Below are positions 54,125 through 63,571 of a stretch of 64,000 bases of DNA, piece after piece. The position numbers were made by a program, and so were the translations under genes. Position 1 is the first letter of the stretch; the number at the start of each line of letters is the position of its first letter. Source of the DNA: Halopseudomonas xiamenensis (GTDB lineage: Bacteria; Pseudomonadota; Gammaproteobacteria; Pseudomonadales; Pseudomonadaceae); NCBI RefSeq assembly GCF_014219065.1, contig NZ_JACLGO010000024.1, forward strand, positions 1-64,000, in the 5' to 3' direction. The notes beneath the pieces are model-generated. The model made no database searches. It saw nothing but the letters and a program-made list of their open reading frames with translations, and was not told where the DNA came from.

Positions 54125-55790
54125 CCCGTATGACCCCGCCTCCACCCGTACCGGTGAGCCGGATATCAGGCAGCGCCGGGTGCGCATTTCACTGGTGTGG
54201 CTGGTGCCTATCGTTGCCGCGTTGGTGGGATTGTCCATGGTGGTGCAGAACTGGCTGTCCGCCGGCCCACAGATCACGGTAAGCTTTCTGACGGCAGAGG
54301 GGCTTGAGGCCAACAAGACCCAGGTCAAGTACAAGAACGTGGTCATTGGTCGCGTTACCGGCATCACGCTCAGCGAGGATCGCACCCGGGTGATTGCCAA
54401 TATCGAGCTGGATCAGGGTAGCGAGGCCTTTACCCGCGAAGATGCCCAGTTCTGGGTGGTGCGCCCGCGCATTGGTGCCAGTGGTGTGTCCGGAGTCGAT
54501 ACCCTGCTGTCCGGCTCGTTCATCGGCGCGGACCCGGGGGACGCACAGGGCACCCAGCGTGAGTTCATCGGCCTGGAAGAGCCGCCGCCGGTGACCTTCG
54601 GTGTGGAAGGCAAGCGCTTTACCCTGCGCACCAGCGACCTCGGCTCGCTGGGTGTGGGGTCGCCCATCTACTACCGCCGCATTCCGGTAGGCCAGGTGGT
54701 CTCCTATGCCCTGAGCGATGATGGCAAGGGCGTGGTGGTGCAGATATTCGTCAATGCGCCCTACGATGACTTCGTGACCAGCGACACGCGCTTCTGGAAC
54801 GCCAGTGGCGTGGATGTCTCGCTCGCCGCTGATGGCTTCAAGGTCAATACCCAGTCGCTGTCGGCGATTCTGGCTGGCGGTATTGCCTTTCGCGCGCCCA
54901 ACTACAGTCCTGATCCCGAACCAGCCGCCGAGGGCCGTGCGTTTCAGCTGTTCAACGATATGAGTCAGGCGATGGCGCCCGATGATGGGCCGGCGCGTTT
55001 CGTGCAGATGCGTTTCGACCAGACTCTGCGCGGGCTCAATGTCGATGCGCCGGTGGAGTTTCTTGGCGTGCCGATTGGACATGTGGTGGCGGTCGACCTC
55101 GACTATGACGAGCAGAGCAAGAGTTTTCCGGTGGTGGTGGGTGCGCTTATCTACCCCAACCGGCTCGGTGGCGCGCAGGACAAGCTGCTGGCGCAGATCG
55201 ACGGCGACGGTGAGGAGCGCAATGCGCAGTTGATGCAGGTGTTCGTCGAGCGCGGGCTGCGGGCCCAGGCGCGTACCGGCAATCTGTTGACTGGCCAGTT
55301 GTACATATCACTGGATTTCGATCGCCGTGCCCCCGCCGTGGTGTTTGATGCGCACGCTCGACCGCTGATGATCCCCACCATTCCCGGCAGCTTCGACAAG
55401 TTGCAGGAGCAACTGCAGGCGGTGGTGGACAAGCTCAGCAAACTGCCTATCGACTCGCTGGCCAACAACCTCGACGGTAGCCTGAACGAGCTGCGCAAGA
55501 CCATGGAGCAGGTCAATGGCAGTGTGCTGCCGCAACTGCAAAGCACCCTGGAGCGCTCGGAGCAGACCCTGCAGAACGCCAACCGGGCCATGGCCGATGG
55601 CTCGCCCCAGCGCCAGCAGTTGACCGATACCCTGGAGGAGATGCAGCGTGCTGTACGTTCCGTACGGGTGCTGTCGGACTATCTGGGGCGCCATCCCGAA
55701 TCCCTGATCCGGGGTCGTGGCAACGATGCCGCGCCGCCGAGCTTCAAGGGCGGTGCGACCTCGCGTGAACTCAATACGGAGCTTCAATAA
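54114..55790 (+). CDS. pqiB: MCE-domain intermembrane transport protein PqiB
   Basis: PqiB forms a [17 protein letters not shown] tube for lipids. The protein has about 558 residues: a short cytosolic N-terminus, one TM (RISLVWLVPIVAALVGLSMVV) and three MCE domains (beginning near ITVSFLTAEGLEANKTQVKY, VTFGVEGKRFTLRTSDLGSLGVGSPIYYRR and QMRFDQTLRGLNVDAPVEF). A long C-terminal helix (FDKLQEQLQAVVDKLSKLPIDSL ... RQQLTDTLEEMQRAVRSVRVLSDYL) makes the needle. ATG 54114 is chosen; ATG 54099 would add five residues. Confidence 0.95.
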   Translation: MSDNPYDPASTRTGEPDIRQRRVRISLVWLVPIVAALVGLSMVVQNWLSAGPQITVSFLTAEGLEANKTQVKYKNVVIGRVTGITLSEDRTRVIANIELDQGSEAFTREDAQFWVVRPRIGASGVSGVDTLLSGSFIGADPGDAQGTQREFIGLEEPPPVTFGVEGKRFTLRTSDLGSLGVGSPIYYRRIPVGQVVSYALSDDGKGVVVQIFVNAPYDDFVTSDTRFWNASGVDVSLAADGFKVNTQSLSAILAGGIAFRAPNYSPDPEPAAEGRAFQLFNDMSQAMAPDDGPARFVQMRFDQTLRGLNVDAPVEFLGVPIGHVVAVDLDYDEQSKSFPVVVGALIYPNRLGGAQDKLLAQIDGDGEERNAQLMQVFVERGLRAQARTGNLLTGQLYISLDFDRRAPAVVFDAHARPLMIPTIPGSFDKLQEQLQAVVDKLSKLPIDSLANNLDGSLNELRKTMEQVNGSVLPQLQSTLERSEQTLQNANRAMADGSPQRQQLTDTLEEMQRAVRSVRVLSDYLGRHPESLIRGRGNDAAPPSFKGGATSRELNTELQ

Positions 55791-56392
55791 TGACCCTGCG
55801 TTCCCATCTGCTGATTCTGGGCTGTCTTCTGTTGAGTGCCTGCAGTTCAACGCCCATGCGCTACCACACGCTGATTCCGACCCAGCCGACCGCCGCCGGC
55901 GGCGCGCAGGCTGACTTCCAGTTGCAGTTGATGCCGGTGCGCATCCCTGTGCAGGTCGACCAACCGGGACTGGTGGTACGCGAGAGTGACGGACGCCTGG
56001 CGATTCTGGATAACGTCCTCTGGGCTTCGCCGCCGGCGGATGAGTTCCATGACGCGCTGGCCTTCGCGCTGGAACATCGCCTCGGTGTGCGTGATCTGGC
56101 GGGCCTGCCGGGCAATGCGGTGCAGCCGGTGGTGATCGTGCGTACCGATGTGCGCCGTTTTGACTCCCTGCCCGGCATGCATGCGGCGCTGGATGTGGTC
56201 TGGAGTCTGGAACTTGGCAATCATCAGCCGCCACGCCCGGCGCTGACCTGTGCCAGCGTCATTAGCCAGCCGGCGACGGTGGAGGTTGATAGCCTGGTAC
56301 TGGCCCATCAGCGCGCGATTGACCAGTTGGCGGAGAAGATCGCCAGTACCGCGCGGCAGTGGGTTGGCAGCGGTGCCACGGTGTGCCCGTGA
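55790..56392 (+). CDS. pqiC: PqiC-type outer-membrane lipoprotein
   Basis: This is a 200-residue lipoprotein with signal peptide and lipobox LLSAC at residues 15-19. It belongs to the ABC-type transport auxiliary (DUF330/PqiC) family: YHTLIPTQPTA ..., DFQLQLMPVRIPVQVDQPGLVVRESDGRLAILDNVLWASPPADEF. PqiC anchors the PqiB tube at the outer membrane. The start codon shares one base with the pqiB stop. Confidence 0.92.
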   Translation: MTLRSHLLILGCLLLSACSSTPMRYHTLIPTQPTAAGGAQADFQLQLMPVRIPVQVDQPGLVVRESDGRLAILDNVLWASPPADEFHDALAFALEHRLGVRDLAGLPGNAVQPVVIVRTDVRRFDSLPGMHAALDVVWSLELGNHQPPRPALTCASVISQPATVEVDSLVLAHQRAIDQLAEKIASTARQWVGSGATVCP

Positions 56393-56444
56393 TGAACCCC
56401 TTTGCTACTGGCAAATGAAACGGGAGCAGCCCCTGGATGAAGGA

Positions 56445-56792
56445 CTACTGGTCTGAATCCAGCCACACCTGCCCGGCCTCGATGTGGCTGGCAACTGGGG
56501 TCAGGCTGGCGCCGCTGCAGGGGCCGGCCACGCACTCGCCGGACTCGGGCAGAAACAGCGCACCATGGCTGGCGCATTGGATCAGTTTTCCGGAGCTGTC
56601 GAGAAACTGGTCGGCTACCCATTCCAGCGGGATGCCACGGTGCGGGCAGCGATTCTCGTAGACGAACACCTGGGACCCCTGGCGCACGGCGAACAATTGT
56701 CGGCCCTGTACCACGAAACCCTTGCTGCCCGGATCGTCCAGGGCAGCAAGGCGGCATAGCGGCAGGGGATGGTTATCAGTTGGCGCTAGCAT
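56445..56792 (-). CDS. Rieske [2Fe-2S] domain protein
   Basis: This 115-residue stand-alone Rieske ferredoxin-like protein has cluster ligands in CPHRGIPLEW (Cys, His) and CASHGALFLPESGEC (Cys, His). The spacing is of the NirD/dioxygenase-ferredoxin type. The electron partner is unknown; no oxygenase is adjacent. It starts inside the last codons of the TetR gene (7-bp overlap), so it may be read from the ttgR promoter. Confidence 0.9.
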   Translation of the reverse strand: MLAPTDNHPLPLCRLAALDDPGSKGFVVQGRQLFAVRQGSQVFVYENRCPHRGIPLEWVADQFLDSSGKLIQCASHGALFLPESGECVAGPCSGASLTPVASHIEAGQVWLDSDQ

Positions 56793-57427
56793 GCCGGCAG
56801 TAGCAACGCGGGGCTGTGGCGCATGATATCGATGATCCCGCTGGCCAGACGGTCGGCCTGCTCGGCCAGGGAAAAGTCTTCCGGGCGCAACAACCAGGTA
56901 TCCAGGGTGCCAATGATGTAGGCATGCAGGGAACGGGCAGCCATGGACACATCCAGCTGTTCCGGTAGCTGCCCCTTGCTGATGGCGTTGCGCAGGGTGC
57001 TTTCCAGCTTCTGCAGCGATTGCAGGCGCAGCAGGCGCATATGTTCACGCAGATCACACATCTGGTCGGTATATTCACACTTATGAATTATGATCTCGTT
57101 GATGCGCCGCGCGGATGGGTCGCATTCGACCTGGCGAAAGACTTCCGCCAGCAGGGCATGCAGGCGCCCGAGTGGGTCGGGCTCATCACTGCTGCGACTG
57201 GCTTCCTCCAGGTGCTGCACCGGCGTCTTGGCTCGCAGCAGCAGGGCATCGAGCACTTCGCCCTTGTTCTCGAAATGCCAATAGATGGCGCCCCGCGTCA
57301 CCCCGGCGGTCTTGGCGATATCCGCCAGGGAAGTCTGCGAAACGCCTTTTTTGAAAAAACACATCTCCGCTGCGTCGATGATCTGCGCACGGGTTTCCAA
57401 GGCTGCCTGTTTGGTGCGTCTGGCCAT
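56786..57427 (-). CDS. ttgR: TetR-family repressor of the adjacent RND efflux operon (TtgR-like)
   Basis: This 213-residue TetR regulator is similar throughout to TtgR/AcrR: MARRTKQAALETRAQIIDAA, HTH SLADIAKTAGVTRGAIYWHFENKGEVLDALL, and a ligand-binding domain with RRINEIIIHKCEYTDQM. TtgR in P. putida releases its operator on binding antibiotics and flavonoids. It is divergent from the efflux genes, with a matching palindrome between them. ATG 57427 is chosen over an upstream open frame that lacks similarity. Confidence 0.92.
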   Translation of the reverse strand: MARRTKQAALETRAQIIDAAEMCFFKKGVSQTSLADIAKTAGVTRGAIYWHFENKGEVLDALLLRAKTPVQHLEEASRSSDEPDPLGRLHALLAEVFRQVECDPSARRINEIIIHKCEYTDQMCDLREHMRLLRLQSLQKLESTLRNAISKGQLPEQLDVSMAARSLHAYIIGTLDTWLLRPEDFSLAEQADRLASGIIDIMRHSPALLLPAC

Positions 57428-57537
57428 GTAGCTCTCTGGTTGTTGTAAGGCCATCTCGACAAGGGAGGCCGGCTGCAAGAAAGGGCGGTGAGGGTTGAAG
57501 AATGACTGCTGAATAAATGTTAGCCAATGTGAAAACA

Positions 57538-57563
57538 ACTTACAAACATTCGTGAATGTAAGT
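57538..57563. promoter_or_regulatory. TtgR-like operator
   Basis: ACTTACA...TGTAAGT flanks a 12-bp centre that itself contains ACATTCGTGAATGT. The arrangement TTACAAACA...TGAATGTAAGTAT closely resembles the TtgR operator of P. putida as I recall it. It lies between the divergent repressor and pump genes and would control both. Confidence 0.78.
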
Positions 57564-57650
57564 ATTATTGCATGTCTCGAATGAGCCGTTTCCTGTTTTT
57601 GTCACGTTTCTTTTTGCTGATCCACTGCATTCCCAAGAGGTGCTTCGCCC

Positions 57651-58793
57651 ATGTCAGTCAAGCCAGCCCGCGCTGCCCTGATTCCCCTGTTTGCCATGAT
57701 GGCTCTGCTCAGCGCCTGCTCCGAGCCGGATTCTACCGATGCCGACACCGCCGAGGTGCCACAGGTTGGGGTGGTGACCATTGATGCCGAGCACTTCCTG
57801 ATGACCTCCGAACTGCCAGGGCGCACCAAGGCCTATCGCGTGGCTGAGGTCCGACCCCAGGTCAATGGCATCATCCAGAAGCGTCTGTTCGAGGAAGGCA
57901 GTGAGGTCAAGGCCGGCCAGCAGCTGTATCAGATCGATGCTGCGGTCTATGAGGCGGCTTTGAAGAGTGCTGAAGCCACTCGCCTGTCCACAGGCACCCT
58001 GGCCGAGCGCTATGAAGTGCTGGTCAAGGATCGTGCGGTCAGCCAGCAGGCCTACGATGAGGCGCGGGCGGCCAGGCTGCAGGCGGATGCGGCGCTGGAA
58101 CGAGCCAGGATCGACCTGCGCTACACCAGCGTGGCTGCGCCGATTTCCGGGCAGATCGGCCGTTCCGCGGTGACCGAGGGCGCGCTGGTCAGCAACGGCC
58201 AGGCTCAGGCACTGGCGACCATCCAGCAACTGGACCCGATCTACGTCGATGTGACCCAGCCCTCGCGCGATCTGCTGGCGCTGCGCCGCGACCTGAACAG
58301 TGGGCGACTGGAGCGGGCGGGTGACAACGCCGCCAAGGCGATACTGCGGCTGGAGGACGGCTCCGAGTACGAACATGAGGGCCGTCTGGAGTTCTCCGAA
58401 GTCTCGGTCGACTCGAGCACCGGTTCGGTGACCCTGCGGGCGGTCTTCCCCAACCCCGACCGCCTGCTGCTGCCGGGCATGTTCGTGCATGCACAGCTGG
58501 TCGCCGGGGCCCGGAGCGATGCCATCCTCGCGCCGCAGCAGGGTGTGACGCGCAATCCGCGTGGTCAGGCGGTGGCGATGCTGGTGAACGCCGAGAACAA
58601 GGTCGAGCAACGCATCATCAAGACCGAGCGCACCGTGGGTAACCGCTGGCTGATCAGCGAAGGGCTCAACGTGGGTGACCAGTTGATCACCGAAGGCCTG
58701 CACATGGTGCAGCCGGGCATGCTCGTGGAGCCGGTACCGGCAGCCAATGTCGACACTGCTGGCGCCGTCAATACAGTCGAACAGGAAGGATAA
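57651..58793 (+). CDS. ttgA: RND efflux periplasmic adaptor (TtgA/MexA family)
   Basis: This membrane-fusion lipoprotein links the inner-membrane pump to the outer-membrane channel. The 380-residue precursor has lipobox LLSAC (lipidated Cys22), beta-barrel and lipoyl segments (GRTKAYRVAEVRPQVNGIIQKRLFEEGSEVKAGQQLYQID, RIDLRYTSVAAPISGQIGRS) around an alpha-hairpin of about residues 95-140. The C-terminal membrane-proximal domain follows. It starts the ttgABC-like operon; the pump gene follows after 6 bp. Confidence 0.95.
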   Translation: MSVKPARAALIPLFAMMALLSACSEPDSTDADTAEVPQVGVVTIDAEHFLMTSELPGRTKAYRVAEVRPQVNGIIQKRLFEEGSEVKAGQQLYQIDAAVYEAALKSAEATRLSTGTLAERYEVLVKDRAVSQQAYDEARAARLQADAALERARIDLRYTSVAAPISGQIGRSAVTEGALVSNGQAQALATIQQLDPIYVDVTQPSRDLLALRRDLNSGRLERAGDNAAKAILRLEDGSEYEHEGRLEFSEVSVDSSTGSVTLRAVFPNPDRLLLPGMFVHAQLVAGARSDAILAPQQGVTRNPRGQAVAMLVNAENKVEQRIIKTERTVGNRWLISEGLNVGDQLITEGLHMVQPGMLVEPVPAANVDTAGAVNTVEQEG

Positions 58794-58799
58794 TCCCGC

Positions 58800-61700
58800 A
58801 TGCCACGCTATTTCATCGACCGCCCGATCTTTGCCTGGGTGCTGGCGATCCTGGTCATGCTGATGGGCGGCCTGGCGATCGTCGGGCTGCCGGTCAACCA
58901 GTACCCGAGCATCGCGCCGCCAGCGGTCAATATCGCCGTCAACTATCCGGGGGCCTCGGCGCAGACCGTGCAGGATACCGTTGCCCAGGTCATCGAACAG
59001 CAGTTGAACGGTATCGACGGGCTGCGCTATATCAAGTCGGAGAGCGGTTCCGATGGCAGCATGCGCATCACCGTCACCTTCGACCAGGGCGTCGATCCGG
59101 ATATCGCCCAGGTACAGGTGCAGAACAAGCTGCAGCTGGCCACGCCGATGCTGCCGCAGGAAGTGCAGCAGCAGGGTATTCGGGTGACCAAGGCCTCGGC
59201 CAACTTCCTGATGGTCGTCGGCCTGATCTCGGCTGATGGCAGCATGAACAATGAGGACCTGTCCGACTTCATCATCTCCACCGTGCAGGACCCGATTTCC
59301 CGGACCAGTGGTGTGGGTGACTTCCAGGTGTTCGGTTCCGCCTACTCCATGCGCATCTGGCTCGATCCGGCGCAGCTGAACAAGTTCCAGCTGACACCGG
59401 TGGATGTGCGCAACGCCATCGCTGCCCAGAACGTCCAGGTTTCCGGTGGTCAGCTGGGTGGCGCACCGGCGGTGCCGGGCCAGCAGCTCAACGCCACCAT
59501 CATCGGCAAGACCCGCTTCGAGACACCGGAGCAGTTCAGCAATATTCTGCTGAAGGTCAACAACGATGGTTCCCAGGTGCGTCTGGCGGATGTCGCCCGG
59601 GTCGAGCTGGGTGCGCAGAACTCCGCGTTCCGTGCGCTGTACAACGGCCAGCCGGCCACCGGTATGGCGATCCAGCTGGCTACCGGTGCGAATGCGCTGG
59701 AAACCACCAAGGCGGTCAAGCAGACCATTGCCGATCTGCAGCCCTTCTTCCCCCAGGGGGTGGAGGTGGTCTATCCGTTCGAGACCGCGCCGGTGGTATC
59801 GGAATCCATCTCCGGCGTAGTACATACGCTGATGGAAGCCATCGTGCTGGTGTTCCTGGTGATGTACCTGTTCCTGCAGAACTTCCGCGCCACGCTGATT
59901 CCGACGCTGGCGGTACCTGTGGTATTGCTGGGTACCTTCGGCGTGCTGTCGATGTTCGGCTTCAGCATCAATATCCTGACCATGTTCGCCATGGTGCTGG
60001 CCATCGGTCTGCTGGTGGATGACGCCATCGTGGTGGTGGAGAACGTCGAACGGGTCATGGCCGAGGAGGGGCTGTCGCCGGTCGAGGCGACCCGCAAGTC
60101 CATGGACCAGATCCAAGGGGCGCTGATCGGTATCGGTCTGGTGCTGTCGGCGGTATTCGTACCCATGGCCTTCTTCGGTGGCTCCACCGGGGTCATCTAC
60201 CGGCAGTTCGCCATTACCATCGCCTCGGCGATGACGCTCTCGGTACTGGTGGCGCTGATCTTCACTCCGGCGCTGTGCGCGACCATCCTCAAGCCGATTC
60301 CCAAGGGACACAATCACGAGAAACGTGGTTTCTTCGGCTGGTTCAACCGTACCTTCGAGCGTGGTGTACACCGCTATGAAAAAGGGGTCGCCGCTGTGCT
60401 CAAGCGCAAGGCACCCTACTTGCTGCTGTATGTGGTGATCGTCGGGGCCATGGCCATGCTGTTCACCAAGCTGCCCAGCTCGTTCCTGCCGGACGAGGAC
60501 CAGGGGGTGATGTTCGTCCAGGTCCTGGGACCGGCCGGCTCGACCATGGAGCGTACGCAGAAGACCGTGGATGCGATGCGTGAACACCTGCTCACCGAGG
60601 AAGGCGATCTGGTGCAGTCGGTGTTCACCGTGACCGGCTTCAGTTTCGCCGGGCGTGGCCAGAATGCCGCCATCGCCTTCGTCGGCCTCAAGCCCTGGGA
60701 TGAGCGCCCGGGTGCCGACATGAGCGTGTTTGCGCTGGCCGAGCGGGCGCAGGAACACTTTTCCCATTTCCGGGACGCGGCGGTGATGGCCTTCGCGCCG
60801 CCGGCGGTGATGGCGCTGGGCAACGCCACCGGCTTCAACTTCTTCCTGCAGGACAACGCTGGACTGGGGCATGAAGCGTTGATGCAGGCCCGTAATCAGC
60901 TGCTCGGGCTGGCCGCGCAGAGCGATATGCTGACGGCGGTACGCCCCAATGGCCTGAACGACGAGCCGCAGTACAAATTGCTGATCAATGATGAAAAGGC
61001 CCAGGTGCTGGGTGTGTCGCTCAGCGACGTCAACAGCACCCAGTCCATCGCCTGGGGTTCGAGCTACGTCAACGACTTCATCGATCGTGGCCGGGTGAAA
61101 CGGGTATACATGCAGGCCGAGGCCGATGCACGGATGAACCCCGAGGACATGGACAAGTGGTTCGTGCGCAACAACCAGGGGGAGATGGTGCCGTTCAGTG
61201 CCTTCGCCTCCGGTGAGTGGATCTATGGCCCGCCCAAGCTGGCTCGCTACAACGGTGTGCTGGCCATGGAAATCCAGGGCGAGGCGGCACCGGGCTACAG
61301 TACCGGCGACGCCATGGCGGAAATCGAACGCCTGGCCCAGCAGCTGCCGCCCGGTATCGGCGTGGACTGGACCGGTCTGTCCTACGAGGAACGCCTGTCC
61401 GGCGACCAGGCACCGGCACTCTATGCCTTGTCGCTGCTGGTGGTGTTCCTCTGTCTGGCAGCACTGTATGAAAGCTGGTCGATCCCGTTCGCGGTGATGC
61501 TGGTGGTGCCGCTCGGGGTGATCGGTGCGCTGCTGGCGACCATGGGGCGTGGGCTGTCCAATGACGTGTTCTTCCAGGTGGGGCTGTTGACCACCATCGG
61601 CCTGACGGCGAAGAACGCCATTCTGATCGTGGAGTTCGCCAAGGATCTGCACGAGCAGGGCATGTCGCTGTTCGATGCCGCGGTGGAAGCCTGCCGTATG

Positions 61701-61931
61701 CGTCTGCGTCCGATCGTGATGACATCGCTGGCATTCACTCTGGGTGTGGTGCCCCTGGCGATTGCCAGTGGCGCCGGAGCAGGCAGCTCGCATGCCATCG
61801 GCACCGGGGTGATCGGCGGCATGCTCACAGCCACGGTGCTGGTGATTTTCTGGGTACCGTTGTTCTATGTAGTGGTGTCTTCGCTGTTTTCGCGCAAGGT
61901 CACCTATACCGATGAGGAGAAAGCACAGTGA
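58800..61931 (+). CDS. ttgB: RND multidrug efflux transporter (TtgB/MexB/AcrB family)
   Basis: This is the proton-driven inner-membrane pump. Its 1043 residues have the HAE1-RND architecture: TM1 ([31 protein letters not shown]), two large periplasmic loops and twelve TM helices. The proton-relay Asp pair is in [18 protein letters not shown] (about residues 406-407) and the relay Lys in [12 protein letters not shown] (about 936). The gate-loop and pore residues look normal. It is multidrug by family; substrates are unknown. Confidence 0.97.
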   Translation: MPRYFIDRPIFAWVLAILVMLMGGLAIVGLPVNQYPSIAPPAVNIAVNYPGASAQTVQDTVAQVIEQQLNGIDGLRYIKSESGSDGSMRITVTFDQGVDPDIAQVQVQNKLQLATPMLPQEVQQQGIRVTKASANFLMVVGLISADGSMNNEDLSDFIISTVQDPISRTSGVGDFQVFGSAYSMRIWLDPAQLNKFQLTPVDVRNAIAAQNVQVSGGQLGGAPAVPGQQLNATIIGKTRFETPEQFSNILLKVNNDGSQVRLADVARVELGAQNSAFRALYNGQPATGMAIQLATGANALETTKAVKQTIADLQPFFPQGVEVVYPFETAPVVSESISGVVHTLMEAIVLVFLVMYLFLQNFRATLIPTLAVPVVLLGTFGVLSMFGFSINILTMFAMVLAIGLLVDDAIVVVENVERVMAEEGLSPVEATRKSMDQIQGALIGIGLVLSAVFVPMAFFGGSTGVIYRQFAITIASAMTLSVLVALIFTPALCATILKPIPKGHNHEKRGFFGWFNRTFERGVHRYEKGVAAVLKRKAPYLLLYVVIVGAMAMLFTKLPSSFLPDEDQGVMFVQVLGPAGSTMERTQKTVDAMREHLLTEEGDLVQSVFTVTGFSFAGRGQNAAIAFVGLKPWDERPGADMSVFALAERAQEHFSHFRDAAVMAFAPPAVMALGNATGFNFFLQDNAGLGHEALMQARNQLLGLAAQSDMLTAVRPNGLNDEPQYKLLINDEKAQVLGVSLSDVNSTQSIAWGSSYVNDFIDRGRVKRVYMQAEADARMNPEDMDKWFVRNNQGEMVPFSAFASGEWIYGPPKLARYNGVLAMEIQGEAAPGYSTGDAMAEIERLAQQLPPGIGVDWTGLSYEERLSGDQAPALYALSLLVVFLCLAALYESWSIPFAVMLVVPLGVIGALLATMGRGLSNDVFFQVGLLTTIGLTAKNAILIVEFAKDLHEQGMSLFDAAVEACRMRLRPIVMTSLAFTLGVVPLAIASGAGAGSSHAIGTGVIGGMLTATVLVIFWVPLFYVVVSSLFSRKVTYTDEEKAQ

Positions 61932-63361
61932 AGCGTTCGTTGATGTGTCTGGCTGTGCTGGGGGTGCTGAGCGGCTGCTCGATGATCCCCGGGTATGAGC
62001 GCCCCGCTTCGCCGGTGGCCGATGTATGGCCCTCGGGCGAGGCCTACGGAACGCAGAACTCGCAGACCCAGCCGATGGACCTGAGCTGGCGCGAGTTCTT
62101 CAAGGACCAGTCGCTGCAACGGTTGATCGAAGTGGCGCTGGACAACAACCGTGACCTGCGGGTTGCCGCATTGAACGTCGAAGCCTACCGCGCCTTGTAC
62201 GGTATCCAGCAGTCGGCGCTGTTTCCCGAGCTGTCGGCCGATGGCAGTGGCACCCGCACGCGCACGCCGGAGACGTTGAGCCAGACCGGTGAGGCGGTCA
62301 CCAGCAGCCAGTACAGTGCGACCCTGGGCGTGTCCTGGGAGCTGGATCTGTTCGGCCGCCTGGGCAGCCTCAGCGAGCAGGCGTTGCAGGAGTACCTGGC
62401 CAGCGAGGCGACGCAACGCAGCGTGCAAGTCAGCCTGATCGCCAGCGTGGCTACCAGCTATCTGACCTGGCAGGCCGATCGCGAGCTGCTGGCGGTCACC
62501 GAGCAGACCCTGGAGGCCTACCAGGACAGCCTGAGGCTGGTGCAACGCAGCTACGACGTCGGGGTGGCGTCCACGCTGGAGCTGACCCAGGCGCGCACGG
62601 CGGTGGAAACCGCACGGGCAGCACTGGCGCAATACCGCCGGCTGGTGGCGCAGGACCGCAACGCGCTGACGCAACTGCTGGGACAGAACATCCCGCTGGA
62701 TGAGATCGATATCGGCGGTGTGGACATGGATCTGCTGGCCGAACTGCCGGTCGGCCTGCCCTCCGAGTTGCTGTTCAAGCGGCCCGACATCATCGCTGCG
62801 GAGCACCAGCTGCGGGCGGCCAACGCCAGCATCGGGGCGGCGCGGGCGGCATTCTTTCCGAGCATCCGGCTGACCGGCGCCGCCGGCAGTGCCAGTAGCG
62901 ATCTGTCGGATCTGTTCGACAGCGGTTCCGGCTACTGGAGCTTCATGCCGAGCATCAGTGTGCCGATCTTCAATGCCGGCCGTCTGCGGGCGAACCTGGA
63001 CTATACGGAAATCTCCCGCGACATCCGCGTGGCCCAGTACGAGCAGTCGATCCAGGATGCCTTCCGCGATGTGGCCGATGGTCTGGCTGCGCATGAAACC
63101 TACGCCCAGCAGGTGCAGGCACAGCGCGACCTGCTGGAGGTCAGCGAGCGTTATTACGCCGTGGCCGAGCAGCGCTACCGCACCGGCGTGGACAGTCACC
63201 TGACCCTGCTCGATGCGCAGCGGCAACTACTGACCGCGCAACAGCAACTGGTGAATGACCGGCGCAACCAGCTGGTCAGCGAGGTTAATCTGTTCAAGGC
63301 GCTGGGGGGCGGTTGGCAGGTAGGGAATACGGCGGCGGCTTCGGCGGTTCCGGAAGCCTGA
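61928..63361 (+). CDS. ttgC: Outer-membrane efflux channel (TtgC/OprM family)
   Basis: This TolC-like trimeric exit duct is a 477-residue lipoprotein precursor with lipobox LSGC (Cys17). Two outer-membrane efflux (OEP) repeats are seen: [44 protein letters not shown] and the second with [29 protein letters not shown]. The GTG start overlaps the pump stop by 4 bp (GTGA). The prrF terminator on the opposite strand lies about 50 bp after its stop. Confidence 0.96.
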   Translation: MKRSLMCLAVLGVLSGCSMIPGYERPASPVADVWPSGEAYGTQNSQTQPMDLSWREFFKDQSLQRLIEVALDNNRDLRVAALNVEAYRALYGIQQSALFPELSADGSGTRTRTPETLSQTGEAVTSSQYSATLGVSWELDLFGRLGSLSEQALQEYLASEATQRSVQVSLIASVATSYLTWQADRELLAVTEQTLEAYQDSLRLVQRSYDVGVASTLELTQARTAVETARAALAQYRRLVAQDRNALTQLLGQNIPLDEIDIGGVDMDLLAELPVGLPSELLFKRPDIIAAEHQLRAANASIGAARAAFFPSIRLTGAAGSASSDLSDLFDSGSGYWSFMPSISVPIFNAGRLRANLDYTEISRDIRVAQYEQSIQDAFRDVADGLAAHETYAQQVQAQRDLLEVSERYYAVAEQRYRTGVDSHLTLLDAQRQLLTAQQQLVNDRRNQLVSEVNLFKALGGGWQVGNTAAASAVPEA

Positions 63362-63414
63362 TAGTCGGGTCGTGTCAGCCTGGCTGGCGCGGCCCATCCT
63401 GGATGGCATGCCAC

Positions 63415-63444
63415 AAAAAAAAGGGCCCGCTCAGAGAGCGGGCC
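63415..63444 (-). terminator. Rho-independent terminator of prrF
   Basis: GGCCCGCTC-TCT-GAGCGGGCC (63424-63444) followed by CTTTTTTTT (63415-63423) on the minus strand is a classic intrinsic terminator with a Hfq-friendly U tail. In the other direction it may also stop read-through from the efflux operon. Confidence 0.92.
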
Positions 63445-63523
63445 TAAATCCGTGATTAGCCTGATGAGGAGATAACCGTCCGTCTTGCGACATTCCGTTA
63501 TCAAAGCCATCTCGCGATGACTT
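63415..63523 (-). ncRNA. prrF: PrrF iron-responsive small RNA
   Basis: PrrF sRNAs block and destabilise mRNAs for non-essential iron proteins when iron is scarce. The minus strand contains the PrrF core GTTATCTCCTCATCAGGC followed by TAATCACGG (63450-63476), the part that base-pairs with sodB and other targets. The 5' end AAGTCATCGCGAGATGGC resembles that of P. aeruginosa PrrF1. It ends with a perfect GGCCCGCTC/GAGCGGGCC stem (63424-63444) and eight U. A sigma-70 promoter and Fur box lie directly upstream. A cbpA-like gene lies next to it, as at the P. aeruginosa prrF locus. Only one copy is seen here. Confidence 0.93.
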
Positions 63524-63526
63524 GTA

Positions 63527-63545
63527 GCTAATAATAATCGTTATC
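63527..63545. promoter_or_regulatory. Fur box of prrF
   Basis: GCTAATAATAATCGTTATC matches the 19-bp Fur consensus GATAATGATAATCATTATC at 16 positions and covers the -10 region of the prrF promoter, so Fe-Fur would block transcription. Confidence 0.9.
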
Positions 63546-63558
63546 ATTTGCATGTCAA
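63531..63558 (-). promoter_or_regulatory. Sigma-70 promoter of prrF
   Basis: On the minus strand TTGACA (63553-63558, perfect -35) and TATTAT (63531-63536, -10) are separated by 16 nt. The predicted start is near 63523, which gives an RNA beginning AAGTCATCGCGAG. Confidence 0.85.
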
Positions 63559-63571
63559 GCACAATTGCAAA

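Noticed and set aside
57654..61793. Very long open frame (1379 codons) on the minus strand
   Set aside because: It is antisense to the ttgA/ttgB genes, His/Gln/Gly-rich with no domain pattern, and arises from the high GC of the opposite strand's third positions.
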